DNA of 64,000 nucleotides. Origin: Sulfurimicrobium sp. GTDB lineage: Bacteria; Pseudomonadota; Gammaproteobacteria; Burkholderiales; Sulfuricellaceae. Within the stretch, counting starts at the first letter, position 1. Each line of letters begins with the position of its first letter. The stretch covers positions 46,250 to 110,249 of the forward strand of contig JAUSBJ010000045.1 of NCBI GenBank assembly GCA_030652035.1. Direction: 5' to 3'. The notes under the pieces are model-generated. The model made no database searches. It was not told the DNA's origin and was given only the letters and a program-made list of their open reading frames with translations. The translations under genes and the position numbers were made by a program. Below are positions 27,932 through 37,516 of the stretch, piece by piece.

Positions 27932-28876
27932 ATGTCAGAACTGTTAAAACGAATTGATGCCCGTACCAAGCTCGCCGGCACCAACAAGCTGGAAATCCTG
28001 CTATTCACCTTGGGCACGGATCAGAACAGCGGACGCAAGGAAACTTTCGGCATCAATGTCTTCAAGGTCCGCGAGGTCATGCGCGTTCCGGAAATCACGC
28101 GCGCACCGGACATGCCGCCTTCCGTAGAAGGTATGGTCAGCCTGCGCGGCGCGCTGGTGCCGGTGGTGGATCTGATCAAATACACTGGCATCGTGACTGG
28201 CGCACCTCCAGAAATCATGATTGTCACCGAGTACAACTCCCGCACCCAGGGCTTTCTGGTGGAAAGCGTGGACACTATCCTGCGGCTTGACTGGTCGGAA
28301 ATCAAGGTGCCACCTGAAATGCTGATGGCGCAGATGGGCGGCCTGGTGACTGCCGTCACCCAACTCCAGGACGGTCGCCTGGTCATGTTGATGGACGTGG
28401 AGAAAATCCTCGCCGAGACCACCCATTACGACGAACACGAGATCATCTTTTCCAGCCTGGTACCCTTACAGGAAGAACGTACCATCTTCTTCACGGATGA
28501 CTCCCCGGTTGCGCGAAAGCAGATCGAACGCACCCTGGAAGCCATGAATATCCGTTTCCGCAGCGCCACCAACGGCAAGCAGGCATGGGAAGATCTTCAG
28601 CAAATCGCCGCGCGCGCCGAGGCTGCCAAGCTACCCGTAAAAAACTTCATTCAGCTGGTATTGACCGATGTGGAAATGCCGGAAATGGATGGCTATTTTC
28701 TTACCAAGAACATCAAAAGCGACCCACGCTTTGCAGGCATTCCTGTCATCATGCACTCCTCACTAAGTGGAGCATCGAATCAGGAACTGGGGCGCTCCGT
28801 GGGGGTTGACGAATATGTCTCGAAATTCGAACCTGCCAAGCTATCTGAAATCCTTACTCGCCGCTTAATGAGTTGA
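27932..28876 (+). CDS. cheV: Chemotaxis coupling protein CheV (first copy)
   Basis: CheV combines a CheW-like coupling domain (residues about 15-165, with FGINVFKVREVMR and VEGMVSLRGALVPVVDL) and a receiver domain whose phosphorylation site lies in QLVLTDVEMPEMDGY. It links receptors to CheA and is thought to dampen or adapt signalling through its own phosphorylation. This copy has a short insert near residue 30 (DQNSGRKET) that the second copy lacks. Nineteen bases separate it from the second cheV. Confidence 0.95.
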   Translation: MSELLKRIDARTKLAGTNKLEILLFTLGTDQNSGRKETFGINVFKVREVMRVPEITRAPDMPPSVEGMVSLRGALVPVVDLIKYTGIVTGAPPEIMIVTEYNSRTQGFLVESVDTILRLDWSEIKVPPEMLMAQMGGLVTAVTQLQDGRLVMLMDVEKILAETTHYDEHEIIFSSLVPLQEERTIFFTDDSPVARKQIERTLEAMNIRFRSATNGKQAWEDLQQIAARAEAAKLPVKNFIQLVLTDVEMPEMDGYFLTKNIKSDPRFAGIPVIMHSSLSGASNQELGRSVGVDEYVSKFEPAKLSEILTRRLMS

Positions 28877-28895
28877 CTTTTCCAGGACCGACATC

Positions 28896-29834
28896 ATGAC
28901 GACCCAAGCCCATGCCGCGCTGATCGAATCGGTTGATGCCCGTACCAAACTGGCCGGCTCCAACAAGATGGAGATTCTCCTGTTCACACTGGGAACGGGA
29001 GAATATTTCGGCATCAACGTGTTCAAGGTACGCGAGGTATCGCAAACCCCCTTCATCACCAAAACGCCCCACATGCCGGGCGGCGTGCTGGGAGTGATAT
29101 CACTACGCGGCAATATTATCCCGGTACTGGCACTGGCGGATTTCATGCAGCTCGACAACGTGCCGGAAGGCACGGGCCAGACCATGATTGTTACCGAATA
29201 CAGCAAGCACACACAGGGTTTTCTGGTATATGAAGTGGATCGCATCGTGCGTGTCGACTGGGAAAAGATCAAACCGCCGCAATCCATGCTGGCAGGCGCC
29301 GAAGGATTGATCACGGCCATCACCGAACTTCCAGACGGGCGCCTGGTATCGATTATCGACGTGGAACAGATTCTGGTGAATGCGCTCGGCATGGAGGCGA
29401 TTCCCGAGTTGGTTCCAATCGACATGCCGTCGGAACAATACCTGTTCTTTGTGGATGACTCTGCCATCGCGCGCAAGGAAATCATGATGACCCTGGACAA
29501 GCTGGCAGTCCCTTATCAACAGGCAAACAACGGCAATGAAGCATGGGAAAAACTACAGAATCTCGCAGCGCGCGCGCAGCATGACGGCATGCCGGTCAGC
29601 AACCTGATCAGCCTGATCCTGACCGATGCCGAAATGCCGGAAATGGACGGCTACGTACTCACCAAAAAAATCAAGAATGACCGCCGCTTCGAGGGAATCC
29701 CGGTAGTCATGCACTCCTCCCTGTCTTCTGATGCAAACCGCAGCATGGGAAAAGCGGTGGGAGTGGATGCCTATGTGGCAAAATTTGACCCCACAGTCCT
29801 GGCGGAAACGCTGCGGCCGTTGTTGATGAAATAA
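28896..29834 (+). CDS. cheV: Chemotaxis coupling protein CheV (second copy)
   Basis: This 312-residue paralogue has the same CheW-receiver layout (FGINVFKVREVSQ, VLGVISLRGNIIPVLAL; receiver SLILTDAEMPEMDGYVLTKK). The two proteins are alike along their length and share VDARTKLAG near the start, so they arose by tandem duplication. They differ in the receptor-facing surface (MRVPEITRAPDM against SQTPFITKTPHM), which suggests that they serve different receptor sets. No cheW gene is in the window. Confidence 0.95.
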   Translation: MTTQAHAALIESVDARTKLAGSNKMEILLFTLGTGEYFGINVFKVREVSQTPFITKTPHMPGGVLGVISLRGNIIPVLALADFMQLDNVPEGTGQTMIVTEYSKHTQGFLVYEVDRIVRVDWEKIKPPQSMLAGAEGLITAITELPDGRLVSIIDVEQILVNALGMEAIPELVPIDMPSEQYLFFVDDSAIARKEIMMTLDKLAVPYQQANNGNEAWEKLQNLAARAQHDGMPVSNLISLILTDAEMPEMDGYVLTKKIKNDRRFEGIPVVMHSSLSSDANRSMGKAVGVDAYVAKFDPTVLAETLRPLLMK

Positions 29835-29872
29835 CAGGTAGTGGACATTGAGAAGCGCTAACTGGAGTAGCT

Positions 29873-30265
29873 ATGGTAGATAAGAATTTAAAAATCCTGG
29901 TCGTGGATGATTTTTCCACAATGCGCCGAATAGTGCGCAACCTGCTTAAGGAACTGGGTTTCACAAACGTCGATGAAGCAGAAGATGGCGTGGTCGCGCT
30001 CGGCAAACTCAAAGGCGGCAGTTTCGAGTTTGTCGTAAGCGACTGGAACATGCCCAACATGACAGGTATCGAGTTGCTCCGAGCGATACGTGCGGATGCC
30101 GCGCTCAAGCATCTTCCAGTAATGATGGTGACCGCCGAAGCCAAGAAGGAAAACATCATCGAAGCGGCGCAGGCAGGCGCCAGCGGCTATATTGTGAAGC
30201 CGTTCACGGCGGCGACGCTGGAAGAAAAACTGAACAAGGTGTTCGAAAAAATGGTGGCCAAATAA
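29873..30265 (+). CDS. cheY: Chemotaxis response regulator CheY
   Basis: This single receiver domain of 130 residues carries all the signature residues at E. coli positions: Asp12/Asp13 (VVDDFST), the phosphorylation site Asp57 ([12 protein letters not shown]), Thr87 (MMVTAEA) and Lys109 (YIVKPF). Phosphorylated by CheA, it binds the FliM N-terminal peptide to change rotation. It precedes cheZ by 105 bases. Confidence 0.97.
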   Translation: MVDKNLKILVVDDFSTMRRIVRNLLKELGFTNVDEAEDGVVALGKLKGGSFEFVVSDWNMPNMTGIELLRAIRADAALKHLPVMMVTAEAKKENIIEAAQAGASGYIVKPFTAATLEEKLNKVFEKMVAK

Positions 30266-30370
30266 ATCACAATCAGGCTCACGCCCGTGATTGCCGCATA
30301 TCCAGCAGCAGCGCATGGCGGATATCGAATAAAATCTTTGAAAAACAGGTAAAGCAAGGGGAGGTGACGA

Positions 30371-31147
30371 GTGAGTAACACGCCACAGAACAGCGGTGAT
30401 TCAGACGATCTGGAAGCACTGTTTGACAGTATCGTAATGGCAAGTCAGGCTACTGAACCACCTGCTGAAGCAACACCACCAAAATCTTCAGCAGCCGATA
30501 CAAGTACGACAACAGTCGTTGATAGCGGCGACGAGTCCTCCAGTGACAAAGTATTTTCATCGCTTGGCCACATGACGCGCAAGCTGCACGATACGCTACG
30601 CGAACTGGGCTATGACAAGACGCTGGAAAAGGCGGTTGAAGGACTGATCCCAGACACGCGCGATCGCCTCAACTATATCGCTGTCAAGACAGAACAAGCC
30701 GCTGAACGGGCGCTCTCCGCAACAGAAGTCGCTCAGCCGCTGCAGGAAAAGATTGAATCCGGCGCCTCCGCCTTGTCGGGAAAATGGGACCGCATGTTCA
30801 GCAACCAGCTGAGCGTGGATGAATTCAAACAACTGGTGTCGGACACCCGCAGCTACCTCCATGAGGTGCCCAAGCACACCCAGGCCACCAATGCCCAGTT
30901 GATGGAAATCATGATGGCGCAGGATTTCCAGGATCTGACTGGCCAGGTGATCAAGAAAGTCATCGATCTGGCGCAGCAGGTGGAAACACAATTGCTCCAG
31001 TTGCTGATCGACAGCACCCCTGCAGAAAAACGCAACGAAGTGGATATTGGCCTGTTGAACGGGCCGGTCGTCAATACCGAAGGCCGTTCCGATATCGTCA
31101 CCAACCAGCAGCAGGTAGACGATCTGCTGGAGAGCCTGGGATTCTGA
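30371..31147 (+). CDS. cheZ: Chemotaxis phosphatase CheZ
   Basis: CheZ removes phosphate from CheY. The 258-residue product starts with GTG (RBS GGGGAGGTGA), has an N-terminal Ser/Thr/Ala-rich linker, a long helical hairpin with the catalytic block AQDFQDLTGQVIKKV (around residues 183-197) and the CheY-docking peptide at the end (QQVDDLLESLGF). Presence of CheZ is typical of beta- and gammaproteobacteria with this cluster. Confidence 0.95.
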   Translation: MSNTPQNSGDSDDLEALFDSIVMASQATEPPAEATPPKSSAADTSTTTVVDSGDESSSDKVFSSLGHMTRKLHDTLRELGYDKTLEKAVEGLIPDTRDRLNYIAVKTEQAAERALSATEVAQPLQEKIESGASALSGKWDRMFSNQLSVDEFKQLVSDTRSYLHEVPKHTQATNAQLMEIMMAQDFQDLTGQVIKKVIDLAQQVETQLLQLLIDSTPAEKRNEVDIGLLNGPVVNTEGRSDIVTNQQQVDDLLESLGF

Positions 31148-31194
31148 GCCATGCGACCGGATCAAGGCGTCAATAACAATATACGGGAGAAATC

Positions 31195-33042
31195 ATGAGT
31201 CATTTCGCCGGAATGGAAGAACTGCTCCAGGATTTCCTCATGGAAGCGGGCGAGCTCCTGTCCGATGTGGACAACAAGCTGGTGGAGCTGGAGAAGAGGC
31301 CGGGAGACAAATCCCTGCTCAACGATATTTTTCGTGGCTTCCATACCATCAAGGGCGGGGCCGGCTTCCTCAATGTCAATGAACTGGTGGAGTTGTGCCA
31401 CCGCACCGAAAACCTGTTTGACAAGCTGCGTACCGCCGAACTCACCCTGACACCGGACATCATGGACGTCATCATGGCTGCCACAGGCGTTGTACGGGAC
31501 ATGTTCGGCCATCTTGGACAGGCCCAGGTGCCTCCACCCGCAGAAAAATATCTGCTCGATGCGCTGGATGCCGTCATCGCCGGCGGCCACGTATCGTTAC
31601 ATGCGGCACAACCCCAACCTGAAGCGGCCCCTGCCGCAGCTGCACCCGTTGAGAACAGCCAGAGCCCTGACTGGGATGGGCTATATCACACCCTGCTAGG
31701 TAGCTCGGCACCGGAACCGCATCATGCACCCTCCGTTTCAGCTCTGACTGAAGCACACCCAGCACCACACCCGGAACTCCTTCCCGCTGCGCCGCCCCCC
31801 AGGGCAGCAGCACCTCAGGCCACGGCAGCGGTAAAAGAAACCACCATTCGCGTCGATACCACGCGTCTCGATCAGGTGCTGACCTATACCGGAGAAATTG
31901 GTCTGACAAAAAACCGCCTCACCAGTTTGCGCGCGGACATACTCGCCGGAAAACAGGATGCCAGCACCTTGAAGGCGCTGGACGAGGCGGTCAGCCAACT
32001 GGATCTGTTGGTTGGCGACCTGCAAAGCGCGGTAATGAAAACCCGCATGCAGCCCATCGGGCGCCTGTTCCAGAAATACCCCCGGCTGGCGCGCGATCTG
32101 GCGCGGCAACTGGGCAAGGATGTGGAATTGCTGCTATCCGGCGAAGATACCGAGATCGACAAGACCATGATCGAGGACCTCAACGATCCACTGGTGCACC
32201 TGGTTCGCAATGCGGTGGATCACGGCGTGGACAGCCCCGAGGAACGCGCCGCTGCCGGCAAGCCGCTGAAAAGCGTGGTACGCCTGACCGCAGCCCAGGT
32301 AGGCGATCACATTATCATCGAGATTGCGGACGACGGGCGCGGCATGCGCCCCGACACCATCCGCCACAAGGCAGTGGAAAAAGGCCTGATCGACCTCGAT
32401 ACGGCGAACAGCCTTGACGACAGGCAAAGCCTGCAACTCATTTTCCTGCCCGGCTTTTCCACCAAGGATCTGATATCGGATGTCTCCGGCCGTGGTGTTG
32501 GCATGGACGTGGTGAAAACGAACATCGGCAAACTCAATGGCCGCATCGAGATTACTTCTTCGGTCGGACAGGGCACAACGATCACCATTTCCCTGCCGCT
32601 AACGCTGGCGATTTTGCCGGTATTGCTGGTGCGTGTTGGAGATCAGCCCTTTGCCGTACCACTCTCCATGGTCCGGGAAATCACGCCCATTGACCCTAAA
32701 GACGTCAAACAGGTTTCCGGCCGCGCCACCATGATCGTGCGCGACGAAGTGATGGCCGTACGGTCCCTGGCAAGCATGATAGGCTGGCCGGAAAATGGCG
32801 CGCCGGCCTTTGGCGTGCTGATGCAGAGCGCGGACACCACTTTCGTGCTCGCAATCGACGGCTTTATCGGTCGCGACGACGTGGTGATCAAGCCTCTCCT
32901 CGACATCAAGCCCCAGGGTATTGCCGGGGCTACGCTCTCGGGAGATGGCTCAGTCGTGCTGGTGCTGGACATGGAAGAACTGTTACGCATGAATCCGGAT
33001 ACCACGCGTGCCACCCTATTTGCAAAAACAGTGGTTCATTAA
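31195..33042 (+). CDS. cheA: Chemotaxis histidine kinase CheA
   Basis: CheA is the receptor-coupled kinase that feeds CheY and CheV. Domain order in 615 residues: P1 phosphotransfer with His50 in FRGFHTIKGGAGFL; an Ala/Pro/His-rich linker (residues about 130-210) where other CheA proteins hold the CheY-binding P2 domain; a P3 dimer region (ETTIRVDTTRLDQVLTYTGE); the P4 ATPase (LVHLVRNAVDHGVDSPEER, ADDGRGM, GRGVGMDVV); and a CheW-like P5. A recognisable P2 is not seen. It is 27 bases upstream of the EAL-HDOD gene. Confidence 0.96.
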   Translation: MSHFAGMEELLQDFLMEAGELLSDVDNKLVELEKRPGDKSLLNDIFRGFHTIKGGAGFLNVNELVELCHRTENLFDKLRTAELTLTPDIMDVIMAATGVVRDMFGHLGQAQVPPPAEKYLLDALDAVIAGGHVSLHAAQPQPEAAPAAAAPVENSQSPDWDGLYHTLLGSSAPEPHHAPSVSALTEAHPAPHPELLPAAPPPRAAAPQATAAVKETTIRVDTTRLDQVLTYTGEIGLTKNRLTSLRADILAGKQDASTLKALDEAVSQLDLLVGDLQSAVMKTRMQPIGRLFQKYPRLARDLARQLGKDVELLLSGEDTEIDKTMIEDLNDPLVHLVRNAVDHGVDSPEERAAAGKPLKSVVRLTAAQVGDHIIIEIADDGRGMRPDTIRHKAVEKGLIDLDTANSLDDRQSLQLIFLPGFSTKDLISDVSGRGVGMDVVKTNIGKLNGRIEITSSVGQGTTITISLPLTLAILPVLLVRVGDQPFAVPLSMVREITPIDPKDVKQVSGRATMIVRDEVMAVRSLASMIGWPENGAPAFGVLMQSADTTFVLAIDGFIGRDDVVIKPLLDIKPQGIAGATLSGDGSVVLVLDMEELLRMNPDTTRATLFAKTVVH

Positions 33043-33069
33043 CTCAGCGAACACTCTTCGAGCTTAACC

Positions 33070-34287
33070 ATGCAGAATCAAGCTTTTATTGGCCGCCAGC
33101 CGATTGTTGACCTCCAGCAGAAAATCGTTGCCTACGAATTGCTGTTCCGCCACAGCGCAGACGCATCCGTAGCAATGATCAGCAGCGATCTGGAAGCCGG
33201 CAGCAATGTACTGGTCAACACTTTCAGCAACATGGACGCCAACTGGCTGCTGGGCGACAAACTCGCTTTCATCAATATTGCCGCGCCCATGCTCCAGAGC
33301 GACTTTCTTGAGCTGCTGCCCGCCAAACGGGTGGTACTGGAATTGATCGAAACGATGGAATCAACGCCGGAACTGCTCGCGCGCATCCAGAGCCTGCGCC
33401 GCTTGGGTTTCCGTTTCGCCCTGGACGATTTCGACCATCGTCCGATCAACACCGATTTACTGCCGCTTGCCGATTACATCAAGGTGGATATCCGAGAACT
33501 CGGCCTGGACAAAACTGCTGCCCTGGTGCGCAGCCTCAAAAATTGCGACGCCAAGTTGATTGCAGAAAAAGTAGAGACTCGCACCGAATTCAAGTTTTGC
33601 AAGGAACTCGGCTTCCAATATTTCCAGGGCTACTACTTCGCCCATCCGGAAACCCTGACCGCCAAAATCATCAATCCGGCCCATGCCACCGTGCTATCAC
33701 TGCTCAACAAGGTGCGCAACAATGAAGACGTAAAGGATATCGAGAACGGCTTCAAGGCGGATGTAGCGCTCTCATTCAAACTCCTGCGCTATATCAACTC
33801 GGTCGGTTTCGGCCTCTCGTGCGAGATCCAGTCGATCCGCCATGCGCTTGCCATACTCGGTTACCAGCAACTATACCGCTGGCTCACTCTGCTCCTGGCC
33901 ACCGCCGGCAATGACTCGACTCCGCCCGCCCTGATGAAGACCGCCATCACCCGTGGCCGCCTTACCGAATTGCTGGGGCAGGATTATCTGGAAAAAAGCG
34001 ACCGTGACAATCTATTCATCGTAGGTATTTTCTCGATGCTGGACGCCATGCTCGAAATGCCCATGGAAGACATTCTCGAAAAACTCTACCTGCCCGAGGC
34101 CATCTGCGATGCGCTGCTGACACGCCAAGGCATATATGGCCCCTTCCTGGAACTCACCATCGCCTGTGAAGACGCCGATCCGGGCAAGATCGAGGCGATC
34201 GCCGCTTCCATGGCGATGGACCCTGAAAAAGTAAACAAGGCCCACCTGGAATCCCTTGCCTGGGTTGAACAACTCGGCATTGGCTAG
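33070..34287 (+). CDS. EAL-HDOD signalling protein (YuxH-like), probably without catalytic activity
   Basis: This 405-residue protein joins an N-terminal EAL-type domain to a C-terminal HDOD domain. In the EAL part the signature EAL is YELLFR and DDFG is DDFDHRP, while ELIET, KVDIREL and LIAEKVET remain, so c-di-GMP hydrolysis is doubtful and a binding or scaffold role is likelier. The HDOD part is seen in VALSFKLLRYINSVGFG and IQSIRHALAILGYQQLYRWL. Its place directly after cheA suggests a link between c-di-GMP and motility, as for CdgJ-type proteins in Vibrio. Partners are unknown. Confidence 0.85.
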   Translation: MQNQAFIGRQPIVDLQQKIVAYELLFRHSADASVAMISSDLEAGSNVLVNTFSNMDANWLLGDKLAFINIAAPMLQSDFLELLPAKRVVLELIETMESTPELLARIQSLRRLGFRFALDDFDHRPINTDLLPLADYIKVDIRELGLDKTAALVRSLKNCDAKLIAEKVETRTEFKFCKELGFQYFQGYYFAHPETLTAKIINPAHATVLSLLNKVRNNEDVKDIENGFKADVALSFKLLRYINSVGFGLSCEIQSIRHALAILGYQQLYRWLTLLLATAGNDSTPPALMKTAITRGRLTELLGQDYLEKSDRDNLFIVGIFSMLDAMLEMPMEDILEKLYLPEAICDALLTRQGIYGPFLELTIACEDADPGKIEAIAASMAMDPEKVNKAHLESLAWVEQLGIG

Positions 34288-34289
34288 GT

Positions 34290-34375
34290 TTTTGGTAATG
34301 GGTGATGAGTCATGAGTCATTATCGCGGCACCTTCGGTTTTTCCCGTCGCCCATCACCGCTATGGACTGGCATGG
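34290..34375. repeat. Heptad-phased inverted repeat (GGTGATG variant)
   Basis: The gap after the EAL-HDOD gene reads GGTAATG-GGTGATG-AGTCATG-AGTCATT in 7-bp steps. About 45 bases later the opposite orientation CATCACC follows (inverted complement of GGTGATG). It has the same design as the other elements but a different heptad sequence. Confidence 0.45.
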
Positions 34376-34386
34376 CAAAATAGCCC

Positions 34387-35271
34387 GTGACCACTCCACC
34401 TCTCACGCCTGACTGCGAAGGCTACCTCAATCTGCCGCAGCAGGCAGTTTACTACCGCCTCTACCGTAGCAGCGCGTTTACTGCCCGCCGTCTGCTCCTG
34501 CTGCATGGCGGCGGGGTCGATGGCCAGATCACCTGGGCGCCCATCATCAGTCGCTTGCTGCACTGGTCCGAGGTGCTGGTGCCGGACCTGCGCGGCACAG
34601 GAAAAACCCACTTCCCAGACCATCAGGAACACCGCTTCACAACCAGCGACGTGGTCGCCGATATGGCTGCATTGCTTGATTCACAGGGGTGGAACAGTTT
34701 CGATCTCGGCGGCTATTCCTACGGCGGCCTGATCGCCATGCAACTCAAGGCAGAACGCCCTGATGCGGTAGGCAAGACTTTCTTGTTCGAGCCAGGCCTG
34801 CTGGGAGGCGGAAACGAGCCGGAACTGCTCAGCCGGCGCGAGAGTTTGATGCAGGCGGCTCAGAAGCTGCGTATCGACGATGAACTGGAATATGGTTTGC
34901 AGGTTTTTCTGGACGCTGTCTCGCCACAGCGCAACCGCAACTCGCGCAGCGAGGAAATCGTGCGCGGACGCCTGGCGCATCGTCCCAAAGGCCTGGCCGC
35001 CATTCTCGAAGCCGTCACCCAGGCTGCCAGACAGCTCAACCGGACACAATTGATTTCCGTCCAACAACATGTCAGCAGCTTTGTCGGCGAACGCTCGTCC
35101 GCAGAAGTTCTCGCCTTCTGTCAGGAAATCGCACAGCAGCGCACGGACTGGGTGTGCCACCGGATTAGCGGCGCCGACCACGCACTCCCGTTTCAGAAAC
35201 CGGATAGCATCGCAAACATCATGAATGCCGACCAGCAGGCATTCCTGGCCAGGCCATCTCAAGCCGGCTGA
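34387..35271 (+). CDS. Alpha/beta hydrolase
   Basis: The 294-residue protein has the alpha/beta hydrolase fold: oxyanion region LLLHGGGVDGQ, strand VLVPDLRGTGKT, nucleophile elbow GYSYGG (Ser around residue 117) and a late catalytic His in GADHALPF. It starts with GTG. No signal peptide is present, so it is cytosolic. The family covers esterases, lyases and peroxidases, and the substrate cannot be read. Its end overlaps the convergent zapE end by 13 bases. Confidence 0.8.
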   Translation: MTTPPLTPDCEGYLNLPQQAVYYRLYRSSAFTARRLLLLHGGGVDGQITWAPIISRLLHWSEVLVPDLRGTGKTHFPDHQEHRFTTSDVVADMAALLDSQGWNSFDLGGYSYGGLIAMQLKAERPDAVGKTFLFEPGLLGGGNEPELLSRRESLMQAAQKLRIDDELEYGLQVFLDAVSPQRNRNSRSEEIVRGRLAHRPKGLAAILEAVTQAARQLNRTQLISVQQHVSSFVGERSSAEVLAFCQEIAQQRTDWVCHRISGADHALPFQKPDSIANIMNADQQAFLARPSQAG

Positions 35272-36371
35272 TAAGGCTGTGCCAGGTAGGCGTGAGACTG
35301 CATCTCCGCCAGACGGCTCGATACCCGCTCGAACTCCCCGTCCAGCAGTTCATTTTTTCCCAGTTGCGCCAGCGGCACAGCCGCCGACAGCACCAGCTTG
35401 ACGCGCCGGTCATAGAGCTCATCCACCAGCCACAGAAAGCGGCGCGCTGGTGCGAGCAATTGAGCGTCGAACTGCGGCACGCCTGACAACAACAGTGTTT
35501 GATAACGCCCTGCCAGTTCGATGTAATCCGCCTTGCTGCGCGGTGTATCGCACAGTTCGTGAAAATCAAACCAAGCCACCCCAGCCCCTTCGCAGCGCGC
35601 CTTTACCTCTCGGCCAGAAATTTTCAGCGTACCATTGCACTCTCCCGCGCCATGGGCAAGGTCATGAAAAATCCCGGACAAAGCCAACTCTGCCTGCGCA
35701 TCGCAGGGCACGTGATATAAGCCTGCCTGTTCCAGAGCAAGCAGGCGGTAATCCTCGCCGCCATCAAGTTGCATCACGCGCAGGTGTTCCTTGATCAAGG
35801 CAATGGTAGGCAGAAAGCGGGCGCGCTGCAGGCCATTGCGATAGAGCTCGTCCGGTGCGCTATTGGAGGTAATGACCAGCGCCACCCCATGATCGCAAAG
35901 CCCCTGCAGCAATCCGCGCATCAGCATGGCATCGGTGATGTCACTGATATGGAACTCATCCAGGCACAGCAGGCGCACATGCCTGGCAATCTCGCGCGCC
36001 ACGCGGGCCAATGGATCTGGCTGGCCTTTCAGAAGCGCCAGACGGGAATGTATCTCCTGCATGAAACGATGAAAATGCAGTCGCCGCTTATGTCCCAGCG
36101 GAATGCAATTGAAAAAGGCGTCCATCACGAAGCTCTTGCCACGCCCGACGCCTCCCCAAAGATACACTCCACGCAACGGACGCGGCCGGATCAAGTGGCG
36201 CAGCAATGGTATCCCGGAAAACAGCGGAGCTCGCAGCAGATCATCATAAACTTGCTGCAAATACACTGCCGCGGCGCGCTGTGCGGGGTCCAAAGCCAGT
36301 CCCCGGTCACCCGCCTTGTGCTCTAGGCAGGTGACGACCTCGGTGCCAGAAGTACCCACTCCCGGGCTCAA
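35259..36371 (-). CDS. zapE: AFG1-family ATPase ZapE
   Basis: ZapE is an AFG1-like ATPase that acts at the division ring under some conditions in E. coli. The 370-residue product has Walker A ([17 protein letters not shown]), [13 protein letters not shown] as Walker B, and VITSN as sensor 1. The track start is a TTG that overlaps the sucB stop (TTGA); a GTG four codons later is the alternative. zapE next to the 2-oxoglutarate dehydrogenase genes is a common betaproteobacterial order, usually with odhL in between, which is missing here. Confidence 0.9.
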   Translation of the reverse strand: MSPGVGTSGTEVVTCLEHKAGDRGLALDPAQRAAAVYLQQVYDDLLRAPLFSGIPLLRHLIRPRPLRGVYLWGGVGRGKSFVMDAFFNCIPLGHKRRLHFHRFMQEIHSRLALLKGQPDPLARVAREIARHVRLLCLDEFHISDITDAMLMRGLLQGLCDHGVALVITSNSAPDELYRNGLQRARFLPTIALIKEHLRVMQLDGGEDYRLLALEQAGLYHVPCDAQAELALSGIFHDLAHGAGECNGTLKISGREVKARCEGAGVAWFDFHELCDTPRSKADYIELAGRYQTLLLSGVPQFDAQLLAPARRFLWLVDELYDRRVKLVLSAAVPLAQLGKNELLDGEFERVSSRLAEMQSHAYLAQPYQPA

Positions 36372-37516
36372 ACCCCCAGCAGCAGCCGCGCCGGATCTTC
36401 CAGCGCTTCCTTGATCGCCACCAGGAACAGCACCGCTTCGCGCCCGTCGACGATACGGTGATCGTAGGACAGGGCCAGGTACATCATGGGGCGGATCACT
36501 ACCTGGCCATTCTCGGCGATGGGCCGCTCGTAGGTCTTGTGCATGCCGAGGATGGCGCTTTGTGGCGGGTTGAGGATGGGCGTGGACATCATCGAGCCGA
36601 ACACCCCGCCGTTGGAAATCGAGAAAGTGCCGCCCGTGAGTTCCTCGATGGTGAGCTTGCCGTCACGCGCACGGCTGCCATACTCGGCGATCTGCTTCTC
36701 GATCTCGGCAAAAGAAAGTTGGTCTGCATCGCGCACGACGGGCACCACCAGACCGCGCGGCGAACCCACCGCGATGCCGATATCGAAATAGCCGTGATAA
36801 ATGATGTCGCTGCCGTCAACCGAGGCGTTCACAACCGGAAACTTCTTCAGCGCTGCAACTGTAGCCTTGACGAAGAAGGACATGAAACCGAGCTTGATGC
36901 CATGATCCTTCTCGAATTTTTCCTTGTAACGCGCGCGCAAATCCATCACCGGCTGCATGTTGACTTCGTTGAAGGTGGTGAGGATGGCGGCAGTCTGCTG
37001 TGCCTGCACCAGCCGCTCCGCCACCCGTGCGCGCAGGCGTGTCATGGGCACGCGCTGCTCGGGGCGTTCCCCGCTCGGCGCGGGCAGCGGTGCATTAGTG
37101 GATGCCGGCTGGGCGGGCTTTTCCAGTTGAGCAAGCACATCCTCCCTGGTGATGCGTCCGCCGCGTCCGCTGCCTTCGATCTGCGCCGGGTCCAGTTCAT
37201 GCTCTGCCACCAGTTTGCGTACCGAAGGGCTCAAGGCAGGCTCGACAGCAGCGGCTTTTGCCGGTGCGGCCGCTCGGGCCTCTGTGTCGATCAGGGCAAG
37301 CACTTCACCGGGACGGACTACCTCACCGTTCTGCTTCACGATCTTGCTCAACACCCCTGACTGTGGCGCGGGCAATTCCAGCACCACCTTGTCGGTCTCG
37401 AGGTCGATCAGGTTCTCGCCCTGGGCGACAGCCTCGCCCTCTTGCTTGTGCCAGCTCAGCAACGTCCCCTCTGAAACGGATTCAGACAGTGCAGGCACCT
37501 TGATTTCAATCATCAT
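36368..37516 (-). CDS. sucB: 2-oxoglutarate dehydrogenase E2, dihydrolipoyl succinyltransferase
   Basis: SucB carries the lipoyl group and forms succinyl-CoA. The lipoyl domain ([16 protein letters not shown], lipoylated Lys), the E3-binding domain ([20 protein letters not shown]) and the catalytic domain ending [15 protein letters not shown] are complete in 382 residues. The track ORF starts 70 codons upstream inside sucA. ATG 37516 overlaps the sucA stop as ATGA and gives the family start [13 protein letters not shown]. Confidence 0.96.
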   Translation of the reverse strand: MMIEIKVPALSESVSEGTLLSWHKQEGEAVAQGENLIDLETDKVVLELPAPQSGVLSKIVKQNGEVVRPGEVLALIDTEARAAAPAKAAAVEPALSPSVRKLVAEHELDPAQIEGSGRGGRITREDVLAQLEKPAQPASTNAPLPAPSGERPEQRVPMTRLRARVAERLVQAQQTAAILTTFNEVNMQPVMDLRARYKEKFEKDHGIKLGFMSFFVKATVAALKKFPVVNASVDGSDIIYHGYFDIGIAVGSPRGLVVPVVRDADQLSFAEIEKQIAEYGSRARDGKLTIEELTGGTFSISNGGVFGSMMSTPILNPPQSAILGMHKTYERPIAENGQVVIRPMMYLALSYDHRIVDGREAVLFLVAIKEALEDPARLLLGV

